From a virus, in the IMG/VR virus record IMGVR_UViG_3300035388_000018, positions 1 to 58,336 of that record: DNA of 58,336 nucleotides, one strand, 5' to 3'. This document shows, piece by piece, positions 26,828 to 36,458 of the stretch. Under the pieces are notes generated by a model, which was given only the letters and a program-made list of their open reading frames with translations, ran no database searches and was not told where the DNA came from. Position 1 is the first letter of the stretch; every line of letters begins with the position of its first letter. The position numbers were made by a program, and so were the translations under genes.

Positions 26828-29800
26828 ATGGGTAATCAAGTGTCGTTATTTGGAGATGATTTGATTCTGGAACGGGCGGCGTTGCCGGCAGAGCAGATCC
26901 GGGAAGCAACCTCTTACAAAGAGATTGCCACGGTGTTTGCAAAAATCTTTAACCTATCGGATGTCCCGGGAGTGGTTGGGCCAACGGCTTACAAAGATCC
27001 CAAAAGCGATTTTGGGTTGAAGGTCCGGGGCGTAAAAACACGGGAAAAGATTAACGAACAGGCAAAGGCAATATTGAAAAAGGCTGATTCCTTAAAAGAT
27101 TTGTCTGAAGAGGATGTCGACTTTTTGAAACAATATTCCGGCCGGGGCGGTTTGACAGAGAATTCACAGTTCGAATATTACACGCCTACACCCATTGCAG
27201 AAGGCGTTTGGGATGTTCTTAAACTCCACGGTTTTGAAAACGGCAACGTCCTTGATCCGTGTACCGGCGCTGGCGTATTTCCCACCACGAAACCAGACGG
27301 CGTTTTAATGACCGGCGGTGACATCGATCCGGTTGGATCCAAAATAGCGGCCCTGTTTAACCCCGAAGATTCGATTAAAAACCGTTCATTCGAACAAATT
27401 GCGGTGGCAACCGAGGATAATACTTTTGATTCGGTCGTTGGCAATGTGCCTTTTGGGGATGCCCGGGGAAAGGCTATCTTTGATGACCCGGCATATAAAA
27501 CTGAAAAACGGATCGAGCGATATTTCCTTCTCAGGGCCATGGACAAACTTAAACCCGGGGGGCTGGCCTGCCTGGTGGTGCCGATTAACATTGTCGGGGC
27601 AAAAAACGACAAATGGAAACGCTTTCGAATTGCCATGAGCAAAAAGGGTGAATTCCTTGGCGCCCATAAACTGCCGTCCAAGTCCTTTGGTGGTCAGGGC
27701 ACTGATACTGTGGTTGATATCGCCGTGTTTAAGAAACATCCCCAGGACCTTCTTGAAAAAATCGACAATCTTGAATTCGAAACCCTGCAGGAAACCAATG
27801 TCATATGGGATGAGTTCATTGACGGCCGATACTGGCTGGGTGAAGGAAAACGGTTCATTCAGGGTAAGTATGTCCCGAAAACGGCCGGGGACCGGTGGAG
27901 CCGGGAAACAGTTGACGGTGACATCGATCCTATCACGATCAAGAAAAAACTGGCCGTGCATTTCGCTTCCCGGATTGACTGGGATGCACTGGAAACCGCC
28001 GAGGCTGAAGTTAAGAATTACGCGGAAGGTGACCGCAATATTATTAACGGCATCGAGTATGAATTCGTTGACGGCGATTGGCAACGGGTTCACCAGACCG
28101 AAAAAAATGATATCCGGATTGATGAGAATAAATATGGTGCTGGCACAATGGCAGAATTAAAGGCACTCTTATCCTCTCCGGAAGGCGCCCTGCAGCTAAC
28201 TGCAAAACAGTTGTTCGCTATCTATAAAACGTGGCCGGACCTGCTTTCCCCGCTTCAAAAGGATGCGGTTGAATTTTCCATGAGTCAATCTGATGAAAAA
28301 TTCCATGAACAGGCATGTAGGGGTACGATTATCGGTGGTCTTCTGGGCCGGTTGAAGGCGAATCCGGATGAAAACGAAAGAGCCCGCCTGCAAGAAATGA
28401 TGGCCGCTGAAATTGATAAGTACGGACACCCGAAAAACAATAGTCATTTGTGCTTGACGGGGTCCTCTTCACGGCAGTTTGGGCTTTTCCTGAATTCGGT
28501 TGATGAGAAAGGGCAGTTTTCCGACTTCCTGGCCGGCACTCAGGATACTGAGAAAAGCGAATTTGACCCGACAAACATTCAATCTATTGTGGAACATCTT
28601 TTTGTTCGTGAAGGTATCCACCAAATCGAGCTTGAAGATATCAAAAAGCTTTATTCCGGGAAAATGGGTCTTGATTCCCTGGGGGATCTGGCACAGGTCG
28701 ATAACATTGCCATTACCGCAGATGGGATGCTTATGCCGTTTGGTCGATACACGGCCGGCAACATATACACAAATATTCAGGCAATGACCGATGCCATGGC
28801 CGATGAGGAAGACGACCGCCTGAAAGACAAGTGGATGCAGCAAATTGAGGCCATTAACAAGAAGCGGAAAATAACCGTCGCGGAGGATATCAGTTTTGGC
28901 CTGCAGGATAAATGGTATCCGAGAGGGTTTCTTGTTGATTTTCTCCGTGAAAACGGTTGGCCGAATGTTAAATACGGTTATTTTGAAGATGTCGAGAAGG
29001 AAGACTCTTTTGACGGGACAAAAAACATTGTCAGTGAATTTGTCGAAGATGCCAATGCAAAAGACGGGGAATTTATCGGCATAGGCGGATCCGGCTTTCC
29101 TAAACAGCTTCTTAAATATCTGAACGGCGGCAAGATCACATCTTCGAAGCAGGATCTTATCGAACAGTACAAGAACGAAGCCAATGTCATGACGGAAAAC
29201 TTCAATGCCTGGATGCAGCAACATCAAGACATGGATCAGTTGACGGCTTCTTATAACCAGCGGTTCAATGCCTTTCTTCCGTATGAATATGAAGACACGG
29301 ACCTGCACCTTGAAGGATTTTCGAAACAGGTAAAACTACATGGCTTTCAGAACTCCGCAATCAGGCGGCTTTCTGAAGAGGGGCGGGGGATTCTGGGTTT
29401 CGACGTCGGACTTGGGAAATCCTACGCGGCGGTTGCACTGGCTCAATATAATAAACAAATGGGCAGATCTAAAAAGACATGTATTATAATGCCCGATTCT
29501 GTGCTGGCGAACTGGTATCATGAAATCAATCACCTTGTCGGCAATATGAATGACGTTTTGTTTGTCGGGTTTGAGCCCAAGATGGATAAAAATGGCGTAA
29601 TCACCAGGGAAGTCGTAAAAGACGAAAAGGGAGAGCCCAAGGTCAACAAGTTCACCGGTGAGATCGAACAACAGGACGTGCTGATAAAGCGTAAATCCAA
29701 GGCCGATATCTGGAAAAAAATGTGGGAGATCCCGACAACCGGCAAGTCACTGGTCGTCATGACAAAGGAAAAGTTCGGTTCCATTCCGATGCGGCCCGCA

Positions 29801-32800
29801 ACAAAGTCCAAGTACGCTGAAAAGATGATAAAAAGATCCCTTATCAGCGACAAAGTAGCCGCAGATATGATGGGAACGGATAAAGATGGCAAGAAAAAGA
29901 GCTACCAGGCCGATAAGGATGAGGCCAACTTTGCCGCAAAATATTACGATGAGGGTACGGCCAAAAAAGGCGAATTGCCGTATTTTGAGGATATGGGATT
30001 CACTGATGTCATTATAGACGAGGCTCACGAATTCAAAAATAGCTACCAGCCTGGGAAAGATACCAAAGATATCGCATACTTACCCACGGCACCATCTTCA
30101 AAGCGGGCGCTGGATATGACCCTGAAAACTTCATACCTGAAGGAAGCCAATAACGGCAGGGGCGTTTATCCTTTGACGGCAACCCCGGTAACAAACTCTG
30201 TTTTCGAAATCTACAACATGCTGTCTTATGTTTGCCCTGTCGAAGAATTCGAGCGTTTTGGTGTTTATACGGTCGATGATTTTGTCCGAGTGTTTGGGAA
30301 AATTGAACAGGTCGACAAGGTGATGGTAAGTGGCGCAATTAAGGCCCGTGACGGTCTGGTGGGTTTCCGTAACCTGGACGGGCTCAGAAACTTGTTTCAC
30401 AAATATACCATCCTGAAAAATGCTGATGACGTGGGGTTGGAACTGCCACCGCATGAAGAGGTCAATGAAGAGGTCGAGTTGACCAACAAACAAATGGATA
30501 TTTATTCGAATCTCAAAGCAGATGCCAAGGAAGCATCAAAGCCGGGTTCAAAAATTTCCATGTTCTCTGTTATCCGGGATATGGACAGGGTTACTACAGA
30601 CATGGACCTTTATAACCACAAAATGACCTTTCATTTCAAATCGGAAGATGAGGTAAAGGTTCGAAACTTGGTTGCAGACCTGCCGGCCACGGTGACCGTG
30701 ACAGACAAGGGCGAAGATGGAAAGGCCTACAAAACAAAGGTTTCGATCACTACCGAAACCCGTAAGGAAGGCGATATCTTCGTACTTGTGGTCCCTGAAT
30801 CTGTTGAAACGGCGGTTACGACTCGTCTGGCCCGGTTCGGTATCGATGAGATCGACGTGGCCCATCCCCTTGTCCCCAAATATGCCAAGCTGGTTGAGAA
30901 TCTCAGGTTACATCTTGAGGCGAAGGGGAAACAGATTGTTTTCACCGAAGAAAAATCACAGCATCAAAAAATAAAACGAATATTGGCGCATTATGTCCCA
31001 CTTTCCCGTGACAAGATCGGTATCATTAACGCGGAAGAAGCCGAAGGCGGAAAGCTTCAACAGATATCTGATGCCTACAATTCCGGGAAAACAAAGGTGG
31101 TGATTGCCAATAAAAAGGCGGAGGTCGGTGTCAACCTGCAAAAAGGGACCACAGCCATCCACCATTTGACACTGCCTTGGACGCCTGCCAGCATTCAACA
31201 GCGAAACGGGCGCGGTGTTCGGCAGGGAAACACGGCCGCAAATATTAAGATTTATTATTACCTGGGGGCGAAATCTTTTGATTTTTACCGCCTGGACCTG
31301 CTGAAGCGGAAATCAAACTGGCAGCGGGATCTTTTCAATGGGACAGACACGGAAGTGGAGAACGCTAACGCTCTGTCTCAGGATGATATGATTGATATGC
31401 TGGCCGATGATCCGGAAGAGACCAAGCGTCGCAGGATGGAGCGATTGGCCAAACAGAAGGCGGAGCGTGAAGAGCGTGAACGGCGCCGGTTGATTAATAT
31501 GATGCAGCAAATTGCCAATATAAACGAGTCGCTCTCCGGGTTTGATGAAAAACGGGAAGAGCGCAGGGTGAAGCTGAATACCGAAATTTCAGAACATGAA
31601 CGGGTCATTGCGGATCTGAAAGAAAAGGGAAAAAAATACGATGAAGACGACGAGCGACGTACAAACCTGGGTACGCGGATAGCAAAAAGGAAAACACGTC
31701 TTGCCGTTGCAAAGAACGCTTTGGACGGTCTTGATACTGCGTTTGATTCGAAAAAAAGTAGCCTTGAGGCGAAAACAAAGCAGCTTCGGAGTGTCCTTGA
31801 TCTGAAGGCCAAAAAAGGCGAATTGCCCTTTGACGCGGAGCTGATAAGTCATCCTGAAAAAATGATTGCCACGCTGGATGGTAAAGTCTTAGCTGTGGGT
31901 GATGTCTATGAGGATAAAGAACGAGACAATCTTTATCGCATCCTTAATGTTCTCAATGAATATAGGGCGGTTGATATCGAGTCGGTTACCGGGAAAGCTA
32001 TCTATCTCAAAAGGTTCTATGGTGCCGATGTTGATAGCGCGTATCTTGTCAAGCTGTCCGACTGGCCCTTTGATGATATGGTAAAATGTTCTTATTCTGA
32101 AAAAGAACTCGAGTTGAAAAAAATTCTCAGTGAATCGTATTCCTGTAAAAAATTGGTTGGTATCGACAAAAGCTTGTTTCTTGAAAATGCCAAAGACTTC
32201 TCTTTGTCCGGCGTTTTCCTGGTTCGAGCTACTGACGGTTATGCTCTTGAAAGTAGTGGGGATATTGCGGATAAAACAAATGTCGTGTATCCAGAACCAA
32301 AAAACGAAACGTATAAAAAGCATGTGGCTGAAGCATACTTGGCCCTATATCATGAAAAAGGCACCTCCGGATATTGGGAAAATGAGATGCTAAAAGACCT
32401 TTTCGGCTATGACTGGCGAGAGGCACTTGAGGAATTTGGCAAGAAGGCCACTGAAACAGAGATACGGACATGGTATGGAAATTATATCCAGAATTGCTTG
32501 GATGAGCGTCTTGACAACGGTTGCAATGAAACAGATCCCCGCAAGATTTTAAGACTGATTGATGATGAGTACCGATTTCGGCCGGGCATGGTGGCAGAGG
32601 CAAAGCGCGACGGCCTGGGCGATAACATGACATTCATCCGTGAAACGATAGTGTCTTGCTGGACAACGCAAGTTGAGGGCTTGAGGCGAAAAGCTGAAAC
32701 CCTTAACGAACAGATCCGGGAAAAAGAAGCCCGTGAAAAACAGGCGGCCGTTGATGCCGAAATGGATGCAGCTAAAAAGGATCCAAACTATAAAGAGATT

Positions 32801-33094
32801 CCCGAAAAGATCGCGGCCGGTTTTGCACAAATGGGTATTACCGCCAGAACCAATATGAAACAAACGGTTCTACCCGGGCGGCGGCGGTTTAAAGATACGA
32901 ACGTCGCTCCATTCTCCCGGTGGTTTTTTCAAGACAAGCACGGCAAGGCTGGCGTACTTTTCCGGGTAAAGGATATCCTCAAGGCGCGATATAGTGCTAA
33001 GTATTTTAATGGGGAATCCGGGGATTTTCAAGGGCCTTGGTGGCATGTCAGTTCAAAAGAGGATCTTGAGGAAATTTACGAGTTGATGGCATAA
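26828..33094 (+). CDS. DarB-like N6 methyltransferase-SNF2 helicase polyvalent protein
   Basis: A 2088-residue protein. I start at ATG 26828, seven bases after AAAAAGGA, not at the earlier in-frame ATG 26792. Residues about 100-260 form an adenine-N6-type methyltransferase (DPCTGAG 143-149 for SAM binding, NVPF 206-209 in place of NPPF or DPPY). A SNF2-type helicase follows: Walker A GLGKS at 861-865, DEAH at 1064-1067, TATP motif, and RNGRGVRQGN at about 1459-1468. A charged coiled coil (about 1530-1640) and an uncharacterised C-terminus finish it. The order methyltransferase plus helicase is that of P1 DarB, which is packed in the head and protects injected DNA from type I restriction. The same role is inferred here. 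Confidence 0.8.
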   Translation: MGNQVSLFGDDLILERAALPAEQIREATSYKEIATVFAKIFNLSDVPGVVGPTAYKDPKSDFGLKVRGVKTREKINEQAKAILKKADSLKDLSEEDVDFLKQYSGRGGLTENSQFEYYTPTPIAEGVWDVLKLHGFENGNVLDPCTGAGVFPTTKPDGVLMTGGDIDPVGSKIAALFNPEDSIKNRSFEQIAVATEDNTFDSVVGNVPFGDARGKAIFDDPAYKTEKRIERYFLLRAMDKLKPGGLACLVVPINIVGAKNDKWKRFRIAMSKKGEFLGAHKLPSKSFGGQGTDTVVDIAVFKKHPQDLLEKIDNLEFETLQETNVIWDEFIDGRYWLGEGKRFIQGKYVPKTAGDRWSRETVDGDIDPITIKKKLAVHFASRIDWDALETAEAEVKNYAEGDRNIINGIEYEFVDGDWQRVHQTEKNDIRIDENKYGAGTMAELKALLSSPEGALQLTAKQLFAIYKTWPDLLSPLQKDAVEFSMSQSDEKFHEQACRGTIIGGLLGRLKANPDENERARLQEMMAAEIDKYGHPKNNSHLCLTGSSSRQFGLFLNSVDEKGQFSDFLAGTQDTEKSEFDPTNIQSIVEHLFVREGIHQIELEDIKKLYSGKMGLDSLGDLAQVDNIAITADGMLMPFGRYTAGNIYTNIQAMTDAMADEEDDRLKDKWMQQIEAINKKRKITVAEDISFGLQDKWYPRGFLVDFLRENGWPNVKYGYFEDVEKEDSFDGTKNIVSEFVEDANAKDGEFIGIGGSGFPKQLLKYLNGGKITSSKQDLIEQYKNEANVMTENFNAWMQQHQDMDQLTASYNQRFNAFLPYEYEDTDLHLEGFSKQVKLHGFQNSAIRRLSEEGRGILGFDVGLGKSYAAVALAQYNKQMGRSKKTCIIMPDSVLANWYHEINHLVGNMNDVLFVGFEPKMDKNGVITREVVKDEKGEPKVNKFTGEIEQQDVLIKRKSKADIWKKMWEIPTTGKSLVVMTKEKFGSIPMRPATKSKYAEKMIKRSLISDKVAADMMGTDKDGKKKSYQADKDEANFAAKYYDEGTAKKGELPYFEDMGFTDVIIDEAHEFKNSYQPGKDTKDIAYLPTAPSSKRALDMTLKTSYLKEANNGRGVYPLTATPVTNSVFEIYNMLSYVCPVEEFERFGVYTVDDFVRVFGKIEQVDKVMVSGAIKARDGLVGFRNLDGLRNLFHKYTILKNADDVGLELPPHEEVNEEVELTNKQMDIYSNLKADAKEASKPGSKISMFSVIRDMDRVTTDMDLYNHKMTFHFKSEDEVKVRNLVADLPATVTVTDKGEDGKAYKTKVSITTETRKEGDIFVLVVPESVETAVTTRLARFGIDEIDVAHPLVPKYAKLVENLRLHLEAKGKQIVFTEEKSQHQKIKRILAHYVPLSRDKIGIINAEEAEGGKLQQISDAYNSGKTKVVIANKKAEVGVNLQKGTTAIHHLTLPWTPASIQQRNGRGVRQGNTAANIKIYYYLGAKSFDFYRLDLLKRKSNWQRDLFNGTDTEVENANALSQDDMIDMLADDPEETKRRRMERLAKQKAEREERERRRLINMMQQIANINESLSGFDEKREERRVKLNTEISEHERVIADLKEKGKKYDEDDERRTNLGTRIAKRKTRLAVAKNALDGLDTAFDSKKSSLEAKTKQLRSVLDLKAKKGELPFDAELISHPEKMIATLDGKVLAVGDVYEDKERDNLYRILNVLNEYRAVDIESVTGKAIYLKRFYGADVDSAYLVKLSDWPFDDMVKCSYSEKELELKKILSESYSCKKLVGIDKSLFLENAKDFSLSGVFLVRATDGYALESSGDIADKTNVVYPEPKNETYKKHVAEAYLALYHEKGTSGYWENEMLKDLFGYDWREALEEFGKKATETEIRTWYGNYIQNCLDERLDNGCNETDPRKILRLIDDEYRFRPGMVAEAKRDGLGDNMTFIRETIVSCWTTQVEGLRRKAETLNEQIREKEAREKQAAVDAEMDAAKKDPNYKEIPEKIAAGFAQMGITARTNMKQTVLPGRRRFKDTNVAPFSRWFFQDKHGKAGVLFRVKDILKARYSAKYFNGESGDFQGPWWHVSSKEDLEEIYELMA

Positions 33095-33128
33095 AGAAAA
33101 AAAGATTGAAATTTTAAAATATTTTGAT

Positions 33129-33154
33129 AGGTTCGGGCTGAAAGGCCCGGACCT
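33129..33154 (+). other. Stem-loop before a ribosome binding site
   Basis: AGGTTCGGGC at 33129-33138 pairs with GCCCGGACCT at 33145-33154 (one G-U) around a 6-base loop. AAGGAG follows 7 bases later. No T-run, so a leader hairpin is likelier than a terminator. Confidence 0.5.
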
Positions 33155-33171
33155 AAAACAAGGAGCGACAC

Positions 33172-33576
33172 ATGGAAAACATCGTAAAGCCGACCAAAGA
33201 GGATTTACAACCCGTCATCGATGAGGCGTGTAAGAGCCAGACGGCGGAGCAATGGCGGGAAAATGTCTTAAACTCCATCAAGGTTATGCTGGGGAAAAAG
33301 CCTATCCGGTACCGGGGGTTCGGTCCTTACTGGTGGTTGGTCAAAAAAATGTTTGTCGATCAAGAGTTTTTTGAATTCGGGGAAGATATCGACAAACAGT
33401 GGTTCGATATGACCGATTACGGCGATGCCACCTTAAACCTGGCGGCGGCGTTCGCCTATGAAGATGCCCGGTTTCAAACTGTCAATATTTATGAAAGCAC
33501 CCATACCGTAGAGACGGACACCGGCACCATGGATTATGTCCTGTCTGATGAGGATATGGAAATCATGGGAAAATAA
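33172..33576 (+). CDS. Conserved hypothetical next to DarB-like gene
   Basis: A 134-residue protein with AAGGAG before ATG 33172. It is acidic and contains the aromatic core RYRGFGPYWWLVKKMF (about 43-58) and WFDMTDYGDATLNLAAAFAY (about 84-103). I recall similar small proteins in plasmids and phages beside polyvalent proteins, but the function is unknown. The location after a leader hairpin and before an intrinsic terminator (33603-33641) makes it the last gene of the helicase transcript. Confidence 0.55.
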   Translation: MENIVKPTKEDLQPVIDEACKSQTAEQWRENVLNSIKVMLGKKPIRYRGFGPYWWLVKKMFVDQEFFEFGEDIDKQWFDMTDYGDATLNLAAAFAYEDARFQTVNIYESTHTVETDTGTMDYVLSDEDMEIMGK

Positions 33577-33602
33577 TAAGCTAAAAGTCGTAAATACATC
33601 TG

Positions 33603-33641
33603 AAAGGCCGGAAGCGGGGCACCGTTTTTGGCCTTTTTTTG
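33603..33641 (+). terminator. Intrinsic terminator after the DarB unit
   Basis: AAAGGCC at 33603-33609 pairs with GGCCTTT at 33630-33636, and T residues continue to 33641. The 20-base loop is GC-rich and may fold further. The next gene begins at 33765 in its own unit. Confidence 0.6.
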
Positions 33642-33764
33642 TTGCATACCATATGTGCTTTTCCATCCTTTACCTTCTGACGGTATGTGAAACATAGTTA
33701 GGGTGTCAAATTGTATGGAATCGGGTGTTTTTAATAACAAATAAATAGGTAGGAATAAAAAATT

Positions 33765-34706
33765 ATGCGCAAAACAACTTTGAAGTTTGAAAATTACAGT
33801 TCATCGTTTATGGGTTACATTGGCCAGAACGCTAATTTTGAAGTCCCCGGGCACGCATTCGGGGACAATGGCGTGTTGGTTGCCGTGGATGCGGATCTGG
33901 TGGATAAAATCAAAGCGGCGGTGATGGCTCGGCAGCCGGCCATGGTTATCACCACGATAGGGGATTTTGACGATGGTATTGATCTTCCGGCCACTCCCTA
34001 CAGAAAAATTAACCCTGTTGGTACCAGTGCCCCGGGTGCCACTAATGATGAGATTGAATATTATTGTATCGGGTCCTTGTGGATCGATATCGCGGCGTCA
34101 CCAAAAGAGACTTATGTGTGCGTGGATGCGACCGAAGGCGCGGCGGTATGGGTGGGAACGGTTCATCCCAGCGTGCTTATGGCGCCCGAGAAATCCCCCG
34201 TTAATGCTGCGAGTGCCACTGGAGTATTGACCACAAATGAAACACTTGTTGCGGACGGCGATACCGTGACAATCGGTGAAACCGTTTACACGTTTAAAAC
34301 CGCTCTCAGTACCGAACCTGCCGTGCCCTATGAGGTATTGATTGGTGCGGACACCGTTGCACAGATGGCCAATCTTGCACTTGCCGTTAACGGCGGTGCT
34401 GGGGAAGGGATCAATTACGCAACCGGGACAGTAGCCCATCCAGACGTGTCCGGGGAAGTAGACGGCACGGATTTTACCGTTACCAGATTACCGGCGGGCG
34501 CGGCCGGTAATCTGGTTGCAAAAGCAGATGATAGCGTGAACCTTGACTGGGATGGCGACGGCGAAGTGCTTACCGGCGGGATTGACGGAACGGTGGGCGT
34601 CGCAAATGAAATTTGTGAAGATGGGACATACCTCTATCTGTGCATAGCGGACAACGACGTATCCCATACGAATTGGCGGCGAATCAGCATGGGGTCGGCT
34701 TACTGA
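33765..34706 (+). CDS. Virion structural protein, candidate decoration or head fibre
   Basis: A 313-residue protein with AGGA before ATG 33765, isolated between two terminators, which points to a gene made at a high level. Residues about 150-250 form a beta domain common in phage structural proteins: TNETLVADGDTVTIGETVYTF, then IGADTVAQMANLALAVNGG and GTDFTVTRLPAGAAGN. The C-terminus GTYLYLCIADNDVSHTNWRR with RRISMGSAY is also typical of head-surface proteins. The N-terminus GYIGQNANFEVPGHAFG is not assigned. The major capsid protein is not nearby, so this decoration call is inference. Confidence 0.55.
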   Translation: MRKTTLKFENYSSSFMGYIGQNANFEVPGHAFGDNGVLVAVDADLVDKIKAAVMARQPAMVITTIGDFDDGIDLPATPYRKINPVGTSAPGATNDEIEYYCIGSLWIDIAASPKETYVCVDATEGAAVWVGTVHPSVLMAPEKSPVNAASATGVLTTNETLVADGDTVTIGETVYTFKTALSTEPAVPYEVLIGADTVAQMANLALAVNGGAGEGINYATGTVAHPDVSGEVDGTDFTVTRLPAGAAGNLVAKADDSVNLDWDGDGEVLTGGIDGTVGVANEICEDGTYLYLCIADNDVSHTNWRRISMGSAY

Positions 34707-34726
34707 TATTGAAAAAAATAAAGAAT

Positions 34727-34760
34727 AAATGGCCGCCACTTGATTGCGGCGGCCATTTTC
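34727..34760 (+). terminator. Strong bidirectional terminator before the portal gene
   Basis: AAATGGCCGCC at 34727-34737 and GGCGGCCATTT at 34748-34758 form a perfect 11-bp stem with a 10-base loop, followed by T. The base composition (A-rich left edge, T-rich right edge) suits termination in either direction. Confidence 0.7.
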
Positions 34761-34790
34761 ATAATTAGTGAGTACGGCGAGGGGCTACCC

Positions 34791-36458
34791 ATGTCTAAAA
34801 AGAAATCTAAGATAAAAACCATAGAAAAAATTTCGCTTCTATGGGGCCGTCTTTTCGGTGGTTACGACAGCGAACGGAACGATCAAAGTAGCGATATTGT
34901 TGATATCAATTCGCAGGGCAGCGCAAGCGAGTTATTACCGCGGCCCGGCAACATGCTGGCCACGGAAGAGATTATAAAAGCGGCTGAAATCGGGACCGCT
35001 GAAACGGAAAAACTTGCAGAGACGTTCCCCTTGGAGCGTTTGGCAAAATATGGCGTTTTGACCAGCATGGACCGGGACCCTACCATTAACGCGGCCATTA
35101 CCCTGCATGTCAACCAAGCTTTAAGTGCAAAAACAGCAACCGGTGAGATTATTTCCATTGAATCGACTTCTGACAAAGATAATAAGTTTGTCAATGATCT
35201 TCGGGATACATTCAAGGAAATGATAAACAAAGATTGCCAGAAGTGGGCCTATAATGCCGCCTTGCATGGTATTTGGTATGTCCGGCCCTATGGATTTAAA
35301 GGCACGGGCATAACTCATGTCCGGAGTGACTTTTACACGCATCCCCGTTTCATTAAAGAGTATGAGCACGGCGGCCGCCTGGCCGGTTACACGCATGCCT
35401 ATCAGAATATTGCGAAAGAGGGGCGTATCGAGTTGATGGAGCCCTGGAAATTCGTCTCTTTTAAAATCCCTAACATAAAAAACGACACACTGATTGAGCC
35501 TATCCGGTTTGACCAAGAAAAGTTTGATATCGGTGACGATGATTGTTTGGCGGAAGAGCTTGTAGAAACGCAGAGCTATGGCAAGTCTATCATTGAAACG
35601 GCCTTTGATCCATGGTTTGACCTTCAAAACGCAATCATGAGCCTCAATATGTCCCGGCGCAATGCGGCCCGCCTTGAGCGTGTGGTGGGCGTCAATACCG
35701 GTAAGCTTTCTCCCCTGAAAGCGGCTGAATACCTAAATTCAGTATCGGGCCAGCTAAAAAAAGCGAATGAGCAACACGCAAAGCAAGCCATCACCAAGGG
35801 GTTTTTCCAGACTGTCATCAACCACCTGATTCCCATCTTCGGTGATCGCGGCCGGCTTGACATTTCAACCGTGGAAGGGTCCCCGAATATCGAAGGCCTT
35901 GAGGACGTAATGTTCCATGTCAAACGACTGGGCGGCGCCCTGGGGGCGGATCCTTCTTTGTTGGGGTTTGGAGACATGCTTTCCGGTGGTTTGGGCGAAG
36001 GCGGCTATTTTCGTATGTCGATTATGGCGGCCGTTAAATCAAATTTGATTCGGCAGGCTATCAGGGATGGATTGGAAGAGCTGTTTAACATCCACATTGC
36101 CTTGAAATACGGTCAATACTTTTTACCCGGTGAACGGCCTTGGCGTATCGTTTTTAATTCAATTTCGACGGCCGTGGAGCGTGAAGAGCAGGAGAACATG
36201 GAAGGGCGGGTTAATTTTGCAACGATGCTTGCCGGATTGGTCCAGACCGTTGATCCTGAATTCTCAAAAATTGAATGGAATGCCTTTAATAACTATCTGT
36301 GGACAGACATTTTAAAGGTTGATGAGGAAAAATATAAGGCCATTTTCCCGAAAAAAATGGAAGCTCCGCCGGCGGAAGGGGAAGAGCCCTTAATGGAGTC
36401 GGCTATTGAAGATCAGGTAACCAAAATAATTGATAAATTTTATGAGAGGGGTGTTTAA
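34791..36458 (+). CDS. Portal protein, gp20-like
   Basis: A 555-residue protein. I use ATG 34791, preceded by AGGGG; an earlier in-frame TTG falls inside the terminator stem. Portal signs are the acidic stem and clip region (SMDRDPTINAAITLHVNQAL, residues about 87-106), SYGKSIIETAFDPWFD (about 263-278) and the conserved loop LGGALGADPSLLGFGDML (about 383-400) with GLGEGGYFRMSIM after it. The length is close to T4 gp20-type portals (about 520). The dodecameric portal forms the DNA entry channel at one capsid vertex. The protease gene starts at its stop (TAAATG). Confidence 0.85.
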   Translation: MSKKKSKIKTIEKISLLWGRLFGGYDSERNDQSSDIVDINSQGSASELLPRPGNMLATEEIIKAAEIGTAETEKLAETFPLERLAKYGVLTSMDRDPTINAAITLHVNQALSAKTATGEIISIESTSDKDNKFVNDLRDTFKEMINKDCQKWAYNAALHGIWYVRPYGFKGTGITHVRSDFYTHPRFIKEYEHGGRLAGYTHAYQNIAKEGRIELMEPWKFVSFKIPNIKNDTLIEPIRFDQEKFDIGDDDCLAEELVETQSYGKSIIETAFDPWFDLQNAIMSLNMSRRNAARLERVVGVNTGKLSPLKAAEYLNSVSGQLKKANEQHAKQAITKGFFQTVINHLIPIFGDRGRLDISTVEGSPNIEGLEDVMFHVKRLGGALGADPSLLGFGDMLSGGLGEGGYFRMSIMAAVKSNLIRQAIRDGLEELFNIHIALKYGQYFLPGERPWRIVFNSISTAVEREEQENMEGRVNFATMLAGLVQTVDPEFSKIEWNAFNNYLWTDILKVDEEKYKAIFPKKMEAPPAEGEEPLMESAIEDQVTKIIDKFYERGV

